From Candidatus Xiphinematobacter sp. Idaho Grape (GTDB taxonomy: Bacteria; Verrucomicrobiota; Verrucomicrobiia; Chthoniobacterales; Xiphinematobacteraceae): 64,000 bases of DNA. The stretch's first letter is position 1. Every line of letters begins with the position of its first letter. The notes beneath the pieces were generated by a model. That model saw nothing but the letters and a program-made list of their open reading frames with translations, was not told the origin of the DNA and searched no databases. The stretch spans positions 248,001-312,000 of the forward strand of contig NZ_CP012665.1 in assembly GCF_001318295.1 (NCBI RefSeq), read 5' to 3'. Position numbers and translations under genes: made by a program. Positions 56,255 to 64,000 of the stretch are shown in pieces.

Positions 56255-56449
56255 ACGGGTGCTATTTGGAGGCACAATACTTCGAAAGCTTTCTTAAATT
56301 TGAGCAGTTTTCTTCAGAGTAGCTTCCTAGCAGCAGCGGGCCTTCTACCACTCCCTTTACGAGCGGAGTACACAGTTTCTTCTCAATATCTGTGGAGACT
56401 GAGCGCATTTTTCTTTTATGCGGGGATGCTCCGTTGTTTTATCTCTCTC

Positions 56450-57553
56450 ATGCGGAACTCTGTGCGCTCTCATATTCTCAATTTAGTTGCCTATGAGCCA
56501 GGAAAACCCATCGAAGAACTTGCTCGAGAAATAGGTTCTGTTCCCGAAAAGATTCTAAAACTTGCATCAAACGAGAATCCATTAGGTCCTTCTCCAAAGG
56601 CACTTGGAGCAATGTGGCAAGCCATGGCTCGGTCCCATTTGTATCCTGATGGGGGAGGTTTTTCCCTGAGGGAGGCTATTGCCACAAGATGTAGCTTGGC
56701 GACCGAAAATGTTGTCCTAGGGAATGGATCCAACGAAATTATTGAATTATGTGGCCATGCCTTTTTGCGGCCTGGAGATGAAGTGATTACGGCTCAATAT
56801 AGCTTTGCTATCTACGCACTAGTAGCCGGTCTGTTCGGTGCAAACACGGTGCAAATTCCTTCTCCAGAATATTCCTGCGATCTGGAAGCTATGTACCAAG
56901 CTGTTACACCCCACACGCGGCAGCTCTGTATTGTTAATCCAAATAACCCTACTGGGACTACTGTTACACAGGAAGAGATCGATTCCTTCATGAATCGAGT
57001 TCCAGGACATGTGCTCGTCATTTTTGATGAAGCATATCGTGAATTTCTAGACTCTCCCCCGGATATTCTGCGCTACATTCGCGAGAATAGAAATGTCGTT
57101 ATCATGCGCACCTTTTCTAAGGCTTACGGGCTGGCAAATCTGCGGATCGGATATGGACTTGCTCCCGTTCAAGTTGCTAAAGTTCTGCAGAGAATCCGGC
57201 AGCCATTTAATGTAAATGGTATTGCCCAAACGGGAGCTTTAGCTGCTCTAGGGGATGAAGAGCACATTCGGGCCACATACAAGCTAGTCTGCGAAGGACG
57301 TTCCTACTTGCAGGAGCAGTTTGGTGCTCTCGGACTAAGATACATACCCAGCCAGGCGAATTTTATCTTGGTGCATACTGGCAGGAGTGGGGAAGCCGTT
57401 TTTCACGCTCTGCTGCAACGTGGTATTATCATACGCGCGATGCGGAGCTACATGTTACCAGAATGGATTCGCATCTCAGTCGGCACTCCAGAGCAGAACC
57501 GGCGTCTTGTTGGCGAGTTAAAAAAAGTCCTGCAATTCCATACAGATTGCTAA
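56450..57553 (+). CDS. hisC: histidinol-phosphate aminotransferase
   Basis: PLP transaminase of histidine synthesis. 367 residues from ATG 56450: LNLVAYEPGKPIEELAREIG, KLASNENPLGPSPKAL, IVNPNNPTGT, FDEAYREF, RTFSKAYGLANLRIGYG with the Schiff-base Lys, and WIRISVGTPEQN. In-frame codons back to 56228 overlap tRNA-Leu and are rejected. Separate from hisBHA. Confidence 0.95.
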   Translation: MRNSVRSHILNLVAYEPGKPIEELAREIGSVPEKILKLASNENPLGPSPKALGAMWQAMARSHLYPDGGGFSLREAIATRCSLATENVVLGNGSNEIIELCGHAFLRPGDEVITAQYSFAIYALVAGLFGANTVQIPSPEYSCDLEAMYQAVTPHTRQLCIVNPNNPTGTTVTQEEIDSFMNRVPGHVLVIFDEAYREFLDSPPDILRYIRENRNVVIMRTFSKAYGLANLRIGYGLAPVQVAKVLQRIRQPFNVNGIAQTGALAALGDEEHIRATYKLVCEGRSYLQEQFGALGLRYIPSQANFILVHTGRSGEAVFHALLQRGIIIRAMRSYMLPEWIRISVGTPEQNRRLVGELKKVLQFHTDC

Positions 57554-57682
57554 GAATGAAAGGGTCTTATATTACCTCCAGCCATGTCGCTCAAGTAAGA
57601 AGGCATACACGTTTCATATCATGTGTAGTCCATCTTTTTAGATGGGGAGAAGTGACGTTGCAGGAGTGGCTTGACTTATCCC

Positions 57683-58504
57683 TCACTTTTGTGCCGGCAG
57701 GTTAGGAAAATGCTCTAGAACCTGTATCCTTCCCCAAGCCAAATGACAACGGACAGCGAGATCCATGTAACCCTTGGCAATGTCCACCGCTTGTTCTAGT
57801 GGCTTCCCTAAGGCCAGCTGAGCAGTAATAGCGGCAGAAAAAGTACATCCAGTACCATGGGCCATAACATCAGGATGAAAGGGGGATTTGTATTCCCACT
57901 CCTCTCCGGCTGGAGCCACAAGGAGATCCCTAGCAACCTTGTCACGTAAGTGTCCTCCCTTGAGAAGGAGTGGAATTCCCCACTCCCTTGAAAGCCTGCG
58001 CCCTACTTGCCTCATTTCCGTGTAAGTATTGACCTTTTTTTTAGCAAATACTCCTAGTTCGTCTAAGTTGGGAGTAACAAGAGTGGCTAGAGGAATTAGA
58101 TCTCTCAGATAAGAGGAACTTATTGTGGTAAATACAAGAGAATCTCCTGTAGAGGTAAGCATCACGGGATCGACCACAATGGGCACACCACGAGCTTTGG
58201 CAAGCTGCTTAAGCACTTTTGCAACCATCCGGACAATTGTCGACGATCGCAAAAGCCCCGTCTTGACCGCCCTTATAGGAAACCCTTCAAATAAAACCTT
58301 GATTTGACTGGCTACCAACTGAGCCGACAACGTCTTGACTTCCGCTACCCTCTCTGGAGATTCTGCTACGATGCACGTCAACGCCGCTAGGCCATAGCAT
58401 CCCTGTGCACTGATAGCCTTCAGATCTGCCTGAATTCCCGCACCACCTGAACTATCTGAGCCAGCGATAGTTAAAACACATGGCTTAGCGAAAGTAGAGG
58501 ACAC
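57683..58504 (-). CDS. thiD: hydroxymethylpyrimidine/phosphomethylpyrimidine kinase
   Basis: Ribokinase-like enzyme that phosphorylates HMP/HMP-P for thiamine synthesis or salvage. 273 residues: AGSDSSGGAGIQADLKAIS, VDPVMLTSTGDSLV, TPNLDELGVF, GTGCTFSAAITAQLALG with the anion hole and catalytic Asp region. Starts 4 bp after the zinc-protease stop; no TPP riboswitch seen. Confidence 0.94.
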   Translation of the reverse strand: MSSTFAKPCVLTIAGSDSSGGAGIQADLKAISAQGCYGLAALTCIVAESPERVAEVKTLSAQLVASQIKVLFEGFPIRAVKTGLLRSSTIVRMVAKVLKQLAKARGVPIVVDPVMLTSTGDSLVFTTISSSYLRDLIPLATLVTPNLDELGVFAKKKVNTYTEMRQVGRRLSREWGIPLLLKGGHLRDKVARDLLVAPAGEEWEYKSPFHPDVMAHGTGCTFSAAITAQLALGKPLEQAVDIAKGYMDLAVRCHLAWGRIQVLEHFPNLPAQK

Positions 58505-58508
58505 CCTA

Positions 58509-59201
58509 CTAGTCCCTGGATGAGGGTCGACTAAGAAACAAGTAGATGAGGTTTCCTAAAGAGGCGATGAATGCCGCTACATAAGTGAGCGCTGCTGAGT
58601 CCAATACGTCACTTATGCCTCTTGTTTCCTCCCGGCCACCTATAATCCCCATTTGCTGCAGAATTATTTTGGCCCTCGCAGAGGCATCAAACTCTACAGG
58701 CAGAGTAATTAGCTGAAACAGAGTTAGAACTAGGTAGCAAATAATGCCGACTGTAATGAGTCCTGTGAAATGAAAGAAAAAGCCACCCAAAATTACGAAT
58801 GGCAACAGCTGTGACGCTACCTGAGTAACAGGAACGATAGCCATGCGGAGATGAAGAGGGGCGTACGCGCGCGCATGCTGGATAGCATGACCAGACTCGT
58901 GTGCAGCGATTCCAGCAGCGGCTACGGATGCTCCCCTATATACATCTGGGGAGAGGCAAAGACGTTTAGAGGACGGATCGTAATGATCGCCCAACATATC
59001 CTCAATGGGTAAGACCTCTACGTCGTGAATCCCGGCAGCCGTAAGAATTTCTCTGGCTACCTCTGCACCGGTTAATCCTATTCCAACAGGAACTCCCTTC
59101 CAGCGAGAAAACGTACCAGAAACCCTCACCTGGGCATAGATCCCAAGCAAGAAGGGTATCCCAATCAACACGGCATACAGAAAAAAAGAGTCTACTTTCA
59201 T
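58509..59201 (-). CDS. membrane zinc metallopeptidase, YugP/Zn_peptidase_2 family
   Basis: 230 residues: N-terminal membrane helix (FLYAVLIGIPFLLGIYA), active-site HESGHAIQHA (zinc His101 and His105, Glu102), two further transmembrane helices (VASQLLPFVILGGFFFHF, LITVGIICYLVLTLFQLITLP) and a third zinc-ligand region VEFDASARAK. Biological substrate unknown. Probably co-transcribed with thiD. Confidence 0.88.
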   Translation of the reverse strand: MKVDSFFLYAVLIGIPFLLGIYAQVRVSGTFSRWKGVPVGIGLTGAEVAREILTAAGIHDVEVLPIEDMLGDHYDPSSKRLCLSPDVYRGASVAAAGIAAHESGHAIQHARAYAPLHLRMAIVPVTQVASQLLPFVILGGFFFHFTGLITVGIICYLVLTLFQLITLPVEFDASARAKIILQQMGIIGGREETRGISDVLDSAALTYVAAFIASLGNLIYLFLSRPSSRD

Positions 59202-59322
59202 GAAACGATTACCAGATTCGAGGCGAGGATAACCTTTCCTTCACTTTTTCCAATAGGAATCTTATTCCATGGCATAAAATTCAGCCGGTACATCTGGTAC
59301 ATCTTACTAATATCACTGTGGT

Positions 59323-60504
59323 TTAGAGCTCGAGGGGTTTATGTAACCGGGTGAGCAATTTACTCCCCTGATTAGTGACCTGAATCACGTCTTCATGGCG
59401 TACCCCTCCCAATCCTGGGATGTAGATACCTGGCTCCACAGTAAAAACCTGACTAGGAAGAAACTGGACGCTCGCAAATCGAGGATATTCGTGCACTTCC
59501 AGCCCTAATCCGTGCCCAGCACTATGGAAAAATCCACTCCATCTTCCCCCTTGCATTTTTGTAGGATATCCATTCTTGGCAAAGAAGTCCCTAACGCCGC
59601 GATGAATGTTTAGGCCAAGCGCTCCAGGCCGTATTTGAGAGAGTATCTGCTTTTGTCCCTGTAGGCAGACTTTCCATAGATGCCGCTGCGCGTCCGAGGC
59701 ATGCCCCTTTACTACCGTTCTTGTCAAATCTCCAAAGTACCCCGATATTGCGTGACGTGGAAAAATATCGATTATGGTGAGTTGGTTAGCAAAAAGAGGA
59801 CCGCCCCCAGTTTCATGGGGATTAACAGCTTGACCTCCTCCGGCAACAATGGAACCGTGCGGAACTGTCCCTCCCCGTCTAACAACACAAATCTCTATTT
59901 CTGCTCTCAGCCGTTCCGAGGTCAAAGGTGTTCTACCCCAATATAAAATCTTGTGCCTGCCGATCCGAGCACCGCGGAGTACCTCAAAGGCCCGCTTCAT
60001 GCCCGCTTGAGCAATGCTTAGGGAGCGCTGAAGGTACCGAATTTCTGCAGGGGATTTTTTCTCTCGCTGTGGCCAGAACGGATCTGGGACACATTGTACA
60101 GAGATATAGGCTCTCCGCAAACTATCAGCTATAAACAGCGGGAAGGTTGCTGGAACCTCCACCCGAGAAATTCCATGTTTTTTTAGAAAGAGGATCAGTA
60201 TTCTCGCCTCCTCTGAGGAGGACGAATAAAGAGCCTGTTCCTTTTCCAGTTCCAGGGCCAATTTGCTAGAAGAGATCACACAGTCCACCCGTGCTTCCCT
60301 TCTGGCGCGATCTATCTCTAAATCACTGACAATAAGGTATTTTTTTCCAAGGTGGAGAATATAAATAAATGGATCTGGAGCTAAAAACTTCGAGGCATAG
60401 AGAATATCAGCATTTTGCTCGCTAGATGCAAATAGTACGCGCGGTGCGGTGGTATCGGACGCTTTCTCCCCACTGAGAGCACAACAATCATTGAAGTAAC
60501 TCAT
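59323..60504 (-). CDS. M24 metallopeptidase (Xaa-Pro aminopeptidase-like)
   Basis: 393 residues from ATG 60504. N-terminal creatinase-like domain, then the pita-bread domain with metal ligands in IIDIFPRHAISGYFGDLTR (two Asp), HSAGHGLGLEVHEYP (His), TVEPGIYIPG and VRHEDVIQV (Glu). Removes N-terminal residues before proline. A start at 60558 would give a signal-like leader but overlaps mqnC by 71 bp, so the shorter form (17-bp overlap) is preferred. Confidence 0.88.
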   Translation of the reverse strand: MSYFNDCCALSGEKASDTTAPRVLFASSEQNADILYASKFLAPDPFIYILHLGKKYLIVSDLEIDRARREARVDCVISSSKLALELEKEQALYSSSSEEARILILFLKKHGISRVEVPATFPLFIADSLRRAYISVQCVPDPFWPQREKKSPAEIRYLQRSLSIAQAGMKRAFEVLRGARIGRHKILYWGRTPLTSERLRAEIEICVVRRGGTVPHGSIVAGGGQAVNPHETGGGPLFANQLTIIDIFPRHAISGYFGDLTRTVVKGHASDAQRHLWKVCLQGQKQILSQIRPGALGLNIHRGVRDFFAKNGYPTKMQGGRWSGFFHSAGHGLGLEVHEYPRFASVQFLPSQVFTVEPGIYIPGLGGVRHEDVIQVTNQGSKLLTRLHKPLEL

Positions 60505-61621
60505 ACCAAGTATTACGCCGCTTAGGCATATAACCAGCACTTTGGATGAGTTCTTCAATGTCGCTGCTGGTCAGATGGAAAGTAGTTCCAGCGCTGCTTA
60601 CCACATTTTCCTCCATCATTACCCCGCCAAAGTCATTAGCCCCGTATCCAAGAGAAATTTGACCGATTCTCGGCCCTTGGGTTACCCAAGAGCTCTGTAA
60701 ATTCCTAAAGTTGTCCAGGAAAATCCTAGAAATGGCTTGCATTCGAAGGTACTCTGCCGCGCCCACCGGGCTGGCGCGGAGCCTAGTATGTGCTGCTTGA
60801 AATGTCCAACAAATGAAAGCAGTAAACCCGCACGTTTCGTCCTGAAGAGCTCGCAATCGTACCAAGTGCTCCACTCTCTCCTCGAGGGTTTCTACATGTC
60901 CAAACATCATAGTAGCGCTTGATCGGATACCCAACTCGTGGGCAGTACGCATGGCCTCTAACCATTGATAAGCGCTGCACTTTAGTGGGGAGATGTGCCT
61001 ACGCACACGATCCACTAAAATTTCTCCACCTCCACCGGGAATAGATCCCAGTCCTGCCTCATGAAAACGCGCAATTACTTCCCTGATAGGCATTTTGAAT
61101 ACTTCTGCGAAATGATAGAATTCCGGTGGACTGAATCCGTGAATATTTATCCGTGGATACCTTTTACGGATGTGTTCTAGCATGGTGAGATAATAGTCGA
61201 TTCCAAGCTTTGGGTGATGTCCTCCTTGCAGAAGCACTTGAACTCCCCCAATAGCGTCCAATTCAGCCAGCTTTTGGTCAATTTCTTCCAACGAGAGGAC
61301 GTAGTGGTCGCTGCTTTTCTCTGTACGATAGAATGCACAAAACTTGCAATAAACGTTGCAAACGTTGGTGTAATTGATGTTTCGATCAACGATGTAAGTC
61401 ACAATTCTGTCCTTGGGCCTTTCGCTACTACGACACCCTGACTTTGTAAGGTATTTTCTGGCATCAGCAAGCCCGCCTAATATGCTGAGCGGAAGTCTAT
61501 AAAGAGACCGTACCTCTCTCGGGGAAATACGCTTCCCATTCAAAACTTTACTGATGATGTAGTTTGTAGTACAGCCCATCCAGGAGAAAATTTGTGCTCC
61601 GGCAGTAAGGTCATCCGTCAC
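60488..61621 (-). CDS. mqnC: cyclic dehypoxanthinyl futalosine synthase
   Basis: Radical SAM enzyme of the futalosine menaquinone pathway. 377 residues: NINYTNVCNVYCKFCAFYRT with cluster Cys 88, 92 and 95, VQVLLQGGHHPKLGIDYY, GLGSIPGGGGEILVDRVR, and the C-terminal ending GYMPKRRNTWY. MqnC rather than MqnE on the CAFYR and IPGGG patterns. Supports menaquinone as respiratory quinone. 4 bp after rdgB. Confidence 0.9.
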   Translation of the reverse strand: MTDDLTAGAQIFSWMGCTTNYIISKVLNGKRISPREVRSLYRLPLSILGGLADARKYLTKSGCRSSERPKDRIVTYIVDRNINYTNVCNVYCKFCAFYRTEKSSDHYVLSLEEIDQKLAELDAIGGVQVLLQGGHHPKLGIDYYLTMLEHIRKRYPRINIHGFSPPEFYHFAEVFKMPIREVIARFHEAGLGSIPGGGGEILVDRVRRHISPLKCSAYQWLEAMRTAHELGIRSSATMMFGHVETLEERVEHLVRLRALQDETCGFTAFICWTFQAAHTRLRASPVGAAEYLRMQAISRIFLDNFRNLQSSWVTQGPRIGQISLGYGANDFGGVMMEENVVSSAGTTFHLTSSDIEELIQSAGYMPKRRNTWYELLQ

Positions 61622-61625
61622 ACCG

Positions 61626-62252
61626 TCACAGTTGCTTCATTTTAACAGACCAGAGACGACACAATGCCGTAATTGCGTCCCGTCGGTGACTTATTTTGTT
61701 TTTGACTGCAGTTGGAAGTTCTGCGAGAGTCCTCCCGAAGCCGGTGGGGAGAAAGAGTGCGTCGTAGCCAAAGCCACCGCTCCCCTTTTCTTCTCTTGTG
61801 ACTCTTCCCTCTACAGTTCCGCTGCTTGTTAGGAGAAGCCTTCCGGATCTGGCTAGGGCAAGTGCGCAGCGAAGACGTGCCGTGCGCCGTTTCTCTGGTA
61901 CACGCAGATTCTCCAGAAGCTTTAGAAGCAAGGTACGGTTTTGAGCATCTGTTGCCTTCGCCCCGGCAAATCTAGCCGAATAAACCCCTGGTGCCCCATA
62001 GAGGGCATCCACCTCTATTCCGGAATCTTCAGCCAGCACCCAACCCGGGAAGAACTTTGAAACTCCTTCTGCTTTCAGCCGTGCATTAATCTCGAAAGTA
62101 TCTCCATCTTCTTCTATTTCTGGGGCTTCGGAAGCAGCTTCCCTTCTCAGGAGTTCAAAATTTGGCCACATAAGCTCCAGCATTTCCTGGAACTTACCGG
62201 GATTTCGCGTGGCCACCAAAACCCGATGCTTAGTGTGGGAAGAAAGCTTCAT
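61626..62252 (-). CDS. rdgB: XTP/dITP pyrophosphatase (RdgB/HAM1)
   Basis: Cleans deaminated purine triphosphates from the nucleotide pool. 208 residues: VATRNPGKFQEMLEL, AEDSGIEVDALYGAPGVYSARFAG, GFGYDALFLPTGFGRTLAEL. ATG 62252. Upstream of mqnC in one transcript. Confidence 0.95.
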   Translation of the reverse strand: MKLSSHTKHRVLVATRNPGKFQEMLELMWPNFELLRREAASEAPEIEEDGDTFEINARLKAEGVSKFFPGWVLAEDSGIEVDALYGAPGVYSARFAGAKATDAQNRTLLLKLLENLRVPEKRRTARLRCALALARSGRLLLTSSGTVEGRVTREEKGSGGFGYDALFLPTGFGRTLAELPTAVKNKISHRRDAITALCRLWSVKMKQL

Positions 62253-62396
62253 AGAAATTTCTTCCAGGGATCATGTGAATATTTTCTTCTAAGATGGTGA
62301 CTATTTTATCCGGTCTTTCTTCCAGGCCACACTTCTTGCTGTCTAGATGTTAATCGGCAGAAGGAGGACTATAGCTGTGGTATCTTTTTGCCCTTT

Positions 62397-62467
62397 CTGC
62401 CCCACATGGACTCGAACCATGAATAACGCCTCCAAAGGGCGCTGTGTTACCATTACACTACAGGGCA
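62397..62467 (-). tRNA. tRNA-Gln(TTG)
   Basis: 71 bases. Acceptor TGCCCTG/TGGGGCA with G-T pairs, discriminator G; anticodon stem GCGCC/GGCGT, loop CTTTGGA (anticodon TTG); T-stem CATGG/CCATG with loop TTCGAGT. CCA not encoded. Confidence 0.95.
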
Positions 62468-62624
62468 AATGAGAGAAACCATGCCATCCATATTCTCCCA
62501 GGATTTTTTCCGTAGACTCTACAGGCTCCCATATACTCGTTGACTCTGTAGCTATTTACCAGATTATTTTCCCTAAGTTTCGTAGACTGTGGTTCGTAAT
62601 TGTACAGTGTCAGCCGACACATCG

Positions 62625-63995
62625 CTAAGGCGCTGGGACTTTTTTGCGCAAGTAACTTGGCAAGATGGAGAGTTGTACACGGTATTTCGCAACAATACGG
62701 CGTGTGGCCAGAAGTCCCCTTCCTCTCAAGAGGGCGACTATCTCTTGATCGCGGAAGGGATTGTATCTATCTTCCCCAGCAACTATTCTTAGGATCTCTT
62801 CACGCACACTTTCACTACTAGTGAAACCACCACTCTTGGTCCGATATCCGGAAGTAAAAAAACGTCTCATTGCAAGGACTCCATAGGGGGTATCCATATA
62901 CTTTCCGGAAACTGCTCGACTAACGGTAGTCTCGTGAACTCCTATTGCTTTGGCTATTTCCCCCATGGTCATGGGATATAAGCCAGTAAAACCTTCCTCA
63001 AAAAATTTCTGTTGACGGATAACAATCTGCTCGGCAGCACCTAGGATAGTTTGTTGCCTCTTTTGGATACTGCGAATAAGGAAGAGGCCAGCTCGGATTT
63101 TCTTCTGGATGTATTCTCGCACTTCTCTGTTACTTCCCTCTCGTGAGAGTAGTTCTCTGTAGAGAGAATTAATTCGTAGACGTGGCAAACCTGCGTTGTT
63201 GAGAATGGGGTGGTACTCTCCATCTCTCCCCTTCCGTACAGTAACTTCTGCAGTTACGAAAGGTTCAACGGAGTCTTCTAATATCCTCCCTGGCCTAGGC
63301 TCTAGCTGGGCAATGTGATTAGCTGCCCGACACACTTGTGCAAGAGGGACTTGGAGTACCCTAGCGATTTCTTTGAATCTGCGATGTGCCAGTTGGTTTA
63401 GGCACAACTTGACGATTCTACTTTCCAAGTGGGTTGCTTTCCCCTGGCGTCTGAGTTGTAGGAGAAGACACTCCTGCAAATTGCGCGCCGCTATTCCAGC
63501 CGGATCTAGACTCTGAACTTGGCGTAACACGGCGTCCACATCCTCTGGACGTGCCTTTGCCAAGCTGGCGATTTCCTCAACGGAAGCTTCTAAATATCCT
63601 GCCTCGTTTAGACTGCCTATGATTAGTAGTGCAATACTGATGTCTTCTGCTTTTGTCTCCATTAATACAACCTCTTTCCTCAAAGAGCTCTGTAGTGTAC
63701 TAGCCTCTATTAGAGAGTTAATCAAATGATGATGCTGCTCTGCAGCTAGAGAAGAAAAGTTGGATTGTACAAAATAGGTATCCCATTCCTCTTGGAGCGA
63801 AAAAGGTTCCCCTCCTAGCAGAGAAAAATCCCTTGAGGAGGTCACCTCTTCCAGAGTGGGGTTCACCCTCATTTCATTTCCTACCAGATGTTTAAGTTCA
63901 CTAAGCGATGCCTGTAAGATCTGGAGGCTCCGTTGCATGAGAGGAGACGGAGCCTGTTGCACAGAAAGGGCATGTGTTTGTTCTATTCCAGGCAT
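62625..63995 (-). CDS. rpoN: RNA polymerase sigma-54 factor RpoN
   Basis: 456 residues. N-terminal region I with SPLMQRSLQILQASLSELKHL, core-binding region (LDPAGIAARNLQECLLLQL), helix-turn-helix around MGEIAKAIGVHETTVSRAVSGKY, and the C-terminal RpoN box TRRIVAKYR. Directs transcription from -24/-12 promoters with an AAA+ activator. ATG 63995 is close to the window end; a further start beyond is possible. Whether it drives the T3SS genes is unknown; no clear -24/-12 site was found in front of sctF. Confidence 0.95.
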   Translation of the reverse strand: MPGIEQTHALSVQQAPSPLMQRSLQILQASLSELKHLVGNEMRVNPTLEEVTSSRDFSLLGGEPFSLQEEWDTYFVQSNFSSLAAEQHHHLINSLIEASTLQSSLRKEVVLMETKAEDISIALLIIGSLNEAGYLEASVEEIASLAKARPEDVDAVLRQVQSLDPAGIAARNLQECLLLQLRRQGKATHLESRIVKLCLNQLAHRRFKEIARVLQVPLAQVCRAANHIAQLEPRPGRILEDSVEPFVTAEVTVRKGRDGEYHPILNNAGLPRLRINSLYRELLSREGSNREVREYIQKKIRAGLFLIRSIQKRQQTILGAAEQIVIRQQKFFEEGFTGLYPMTMGEIAKAIGVHETTVSRAVSGKYMDTPYGVLAMRRFFTSGYRTKSGGFTSSESVREEILRIVAGEDRYNPFRDQEIVALLRGRGLLATRRIVAKYRVQLSILPSYLRKKVPAP

Positions 63996-64000
63996 ACAGG

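Noticed and set aside
55986-56255. N-terminal extension of L21
   Set aside because: It is the antisense of tRNA-Leu and spacer; L21 proteins begin at [13 protein letters not shown].
56228-56449. N-terminal extension of HisC
   Set aside because: Begins inside tRNA-Leu(GAG); HisC homology starts at 56450.
58505-58600. Possible TPP riboswitch for thiD
   Set aside because: thiD starts 4 bp after another gene and no CTGAGA-type thi-box was seen.
60505-60558. Signal-peptide-like extension of the M24 peptidase
   Set aside because: Lies wholly in the 3' end of mqnC, whose own C-terminus is conserved; M24 aminopeptidases are normally cytosolic.
1-64000. CRISPR arrays, insertion sequences, prophage, rRNA
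   Set aside because: No spaced direct repeats, transposase or integrase frames, phage genes or rRNA-like stretches were found on reading both strands.

Overview
The window reads as part of a small, gene-dense but not AT-rich chromosome of a Gram-negative, host-associated member of the Verrucomicrobia/PVC group. Supporting this are a complete MoxR-DUF58-BatA-BatB/C-BatD-BatE block, an acyltransferase-heptosyltransferase fusion for LPS, a type III secretion (T3SS) cluster with an FHA-domain SctD and a separate SctG chaperone, menaquinone synthesis by the futalosine route (mqnC), and many scattered amino-acid biosynthesis genes. The combination resembles what is known of nematode endosymbionts of the Xiphinematobacter type. 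That assignment is inference from gene content, since no rRNA is present here.

Layout. 1-0.8 kb: trmD. 1.0-6.7 kb: T3SS genes sctF, sctG, an orphan, sctI, sctD, an orphan, a CesT-like chaperone and secretin sctC, all on the + strand. 7.2-9.6 kb: a coiled-coil/winged-helix DNA-binding protein and the LpxL-WaaF fusion. 10.1-18.1 kb: the Bat operon. 18.3-22.3 kb: an amino-acid permease and two tandem CNNM/CBS membrane proteins. 22.3-26.4 kb: bamA-skp-lpxD. 26.5-31.8 kb: HAD phosphatase, OprB-type porin, tRNA-Ser(GCT) and an ABC importer of the sulfonate/nitrate/taurine class. 31.9-36.3 kb: thrB-lpxK-mnmE-pyrD. 36.3-40.3 kb: hisB-hisH-hisA and rsmD-waaA, both on the - strand. 41.3-43.4 kb: rhomboid protease and MFS transporter. 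43.6-49.7 kb: rplM-rpsI, an HtrA-type protease, tRNA-Ser(GGA) and hom-thrC-lysC. 50.2-57.6 kb: polX, ilvN-ilvC, gnd, rplU-rpmA, tRNA-Leu(GAG) and hisC. 57.7-64 kb: a zinc protease with thiD, mqnC with an M24 peptidase, rdgB, tRNA-Gln(TTG) and rpoN.

The genes combine into three themes. The first is provision of essential amino acids (threonine, histidine, isoleucine/valine, aspartate-family precursors). The second is building and guarding a Gram-negative envelope (Lpx/Waa enzymes, BamA, Skp, HtrA, Bat proteins, porin). The third is a T3SS that could deliver proteins to a eukaryotic host. No transposon, phage or CRISPR array was seen. The most unusual pattern is an excess of 9-10 base G/C homopolymers, almost all in or next to envelope genes; this could be slippage-prone switching or drift. 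Several intergenic stretches of 0.3-1 kb look gene-free, and one holds a probable tRNA-Gly relic, consistent with ongoing genome erosion.
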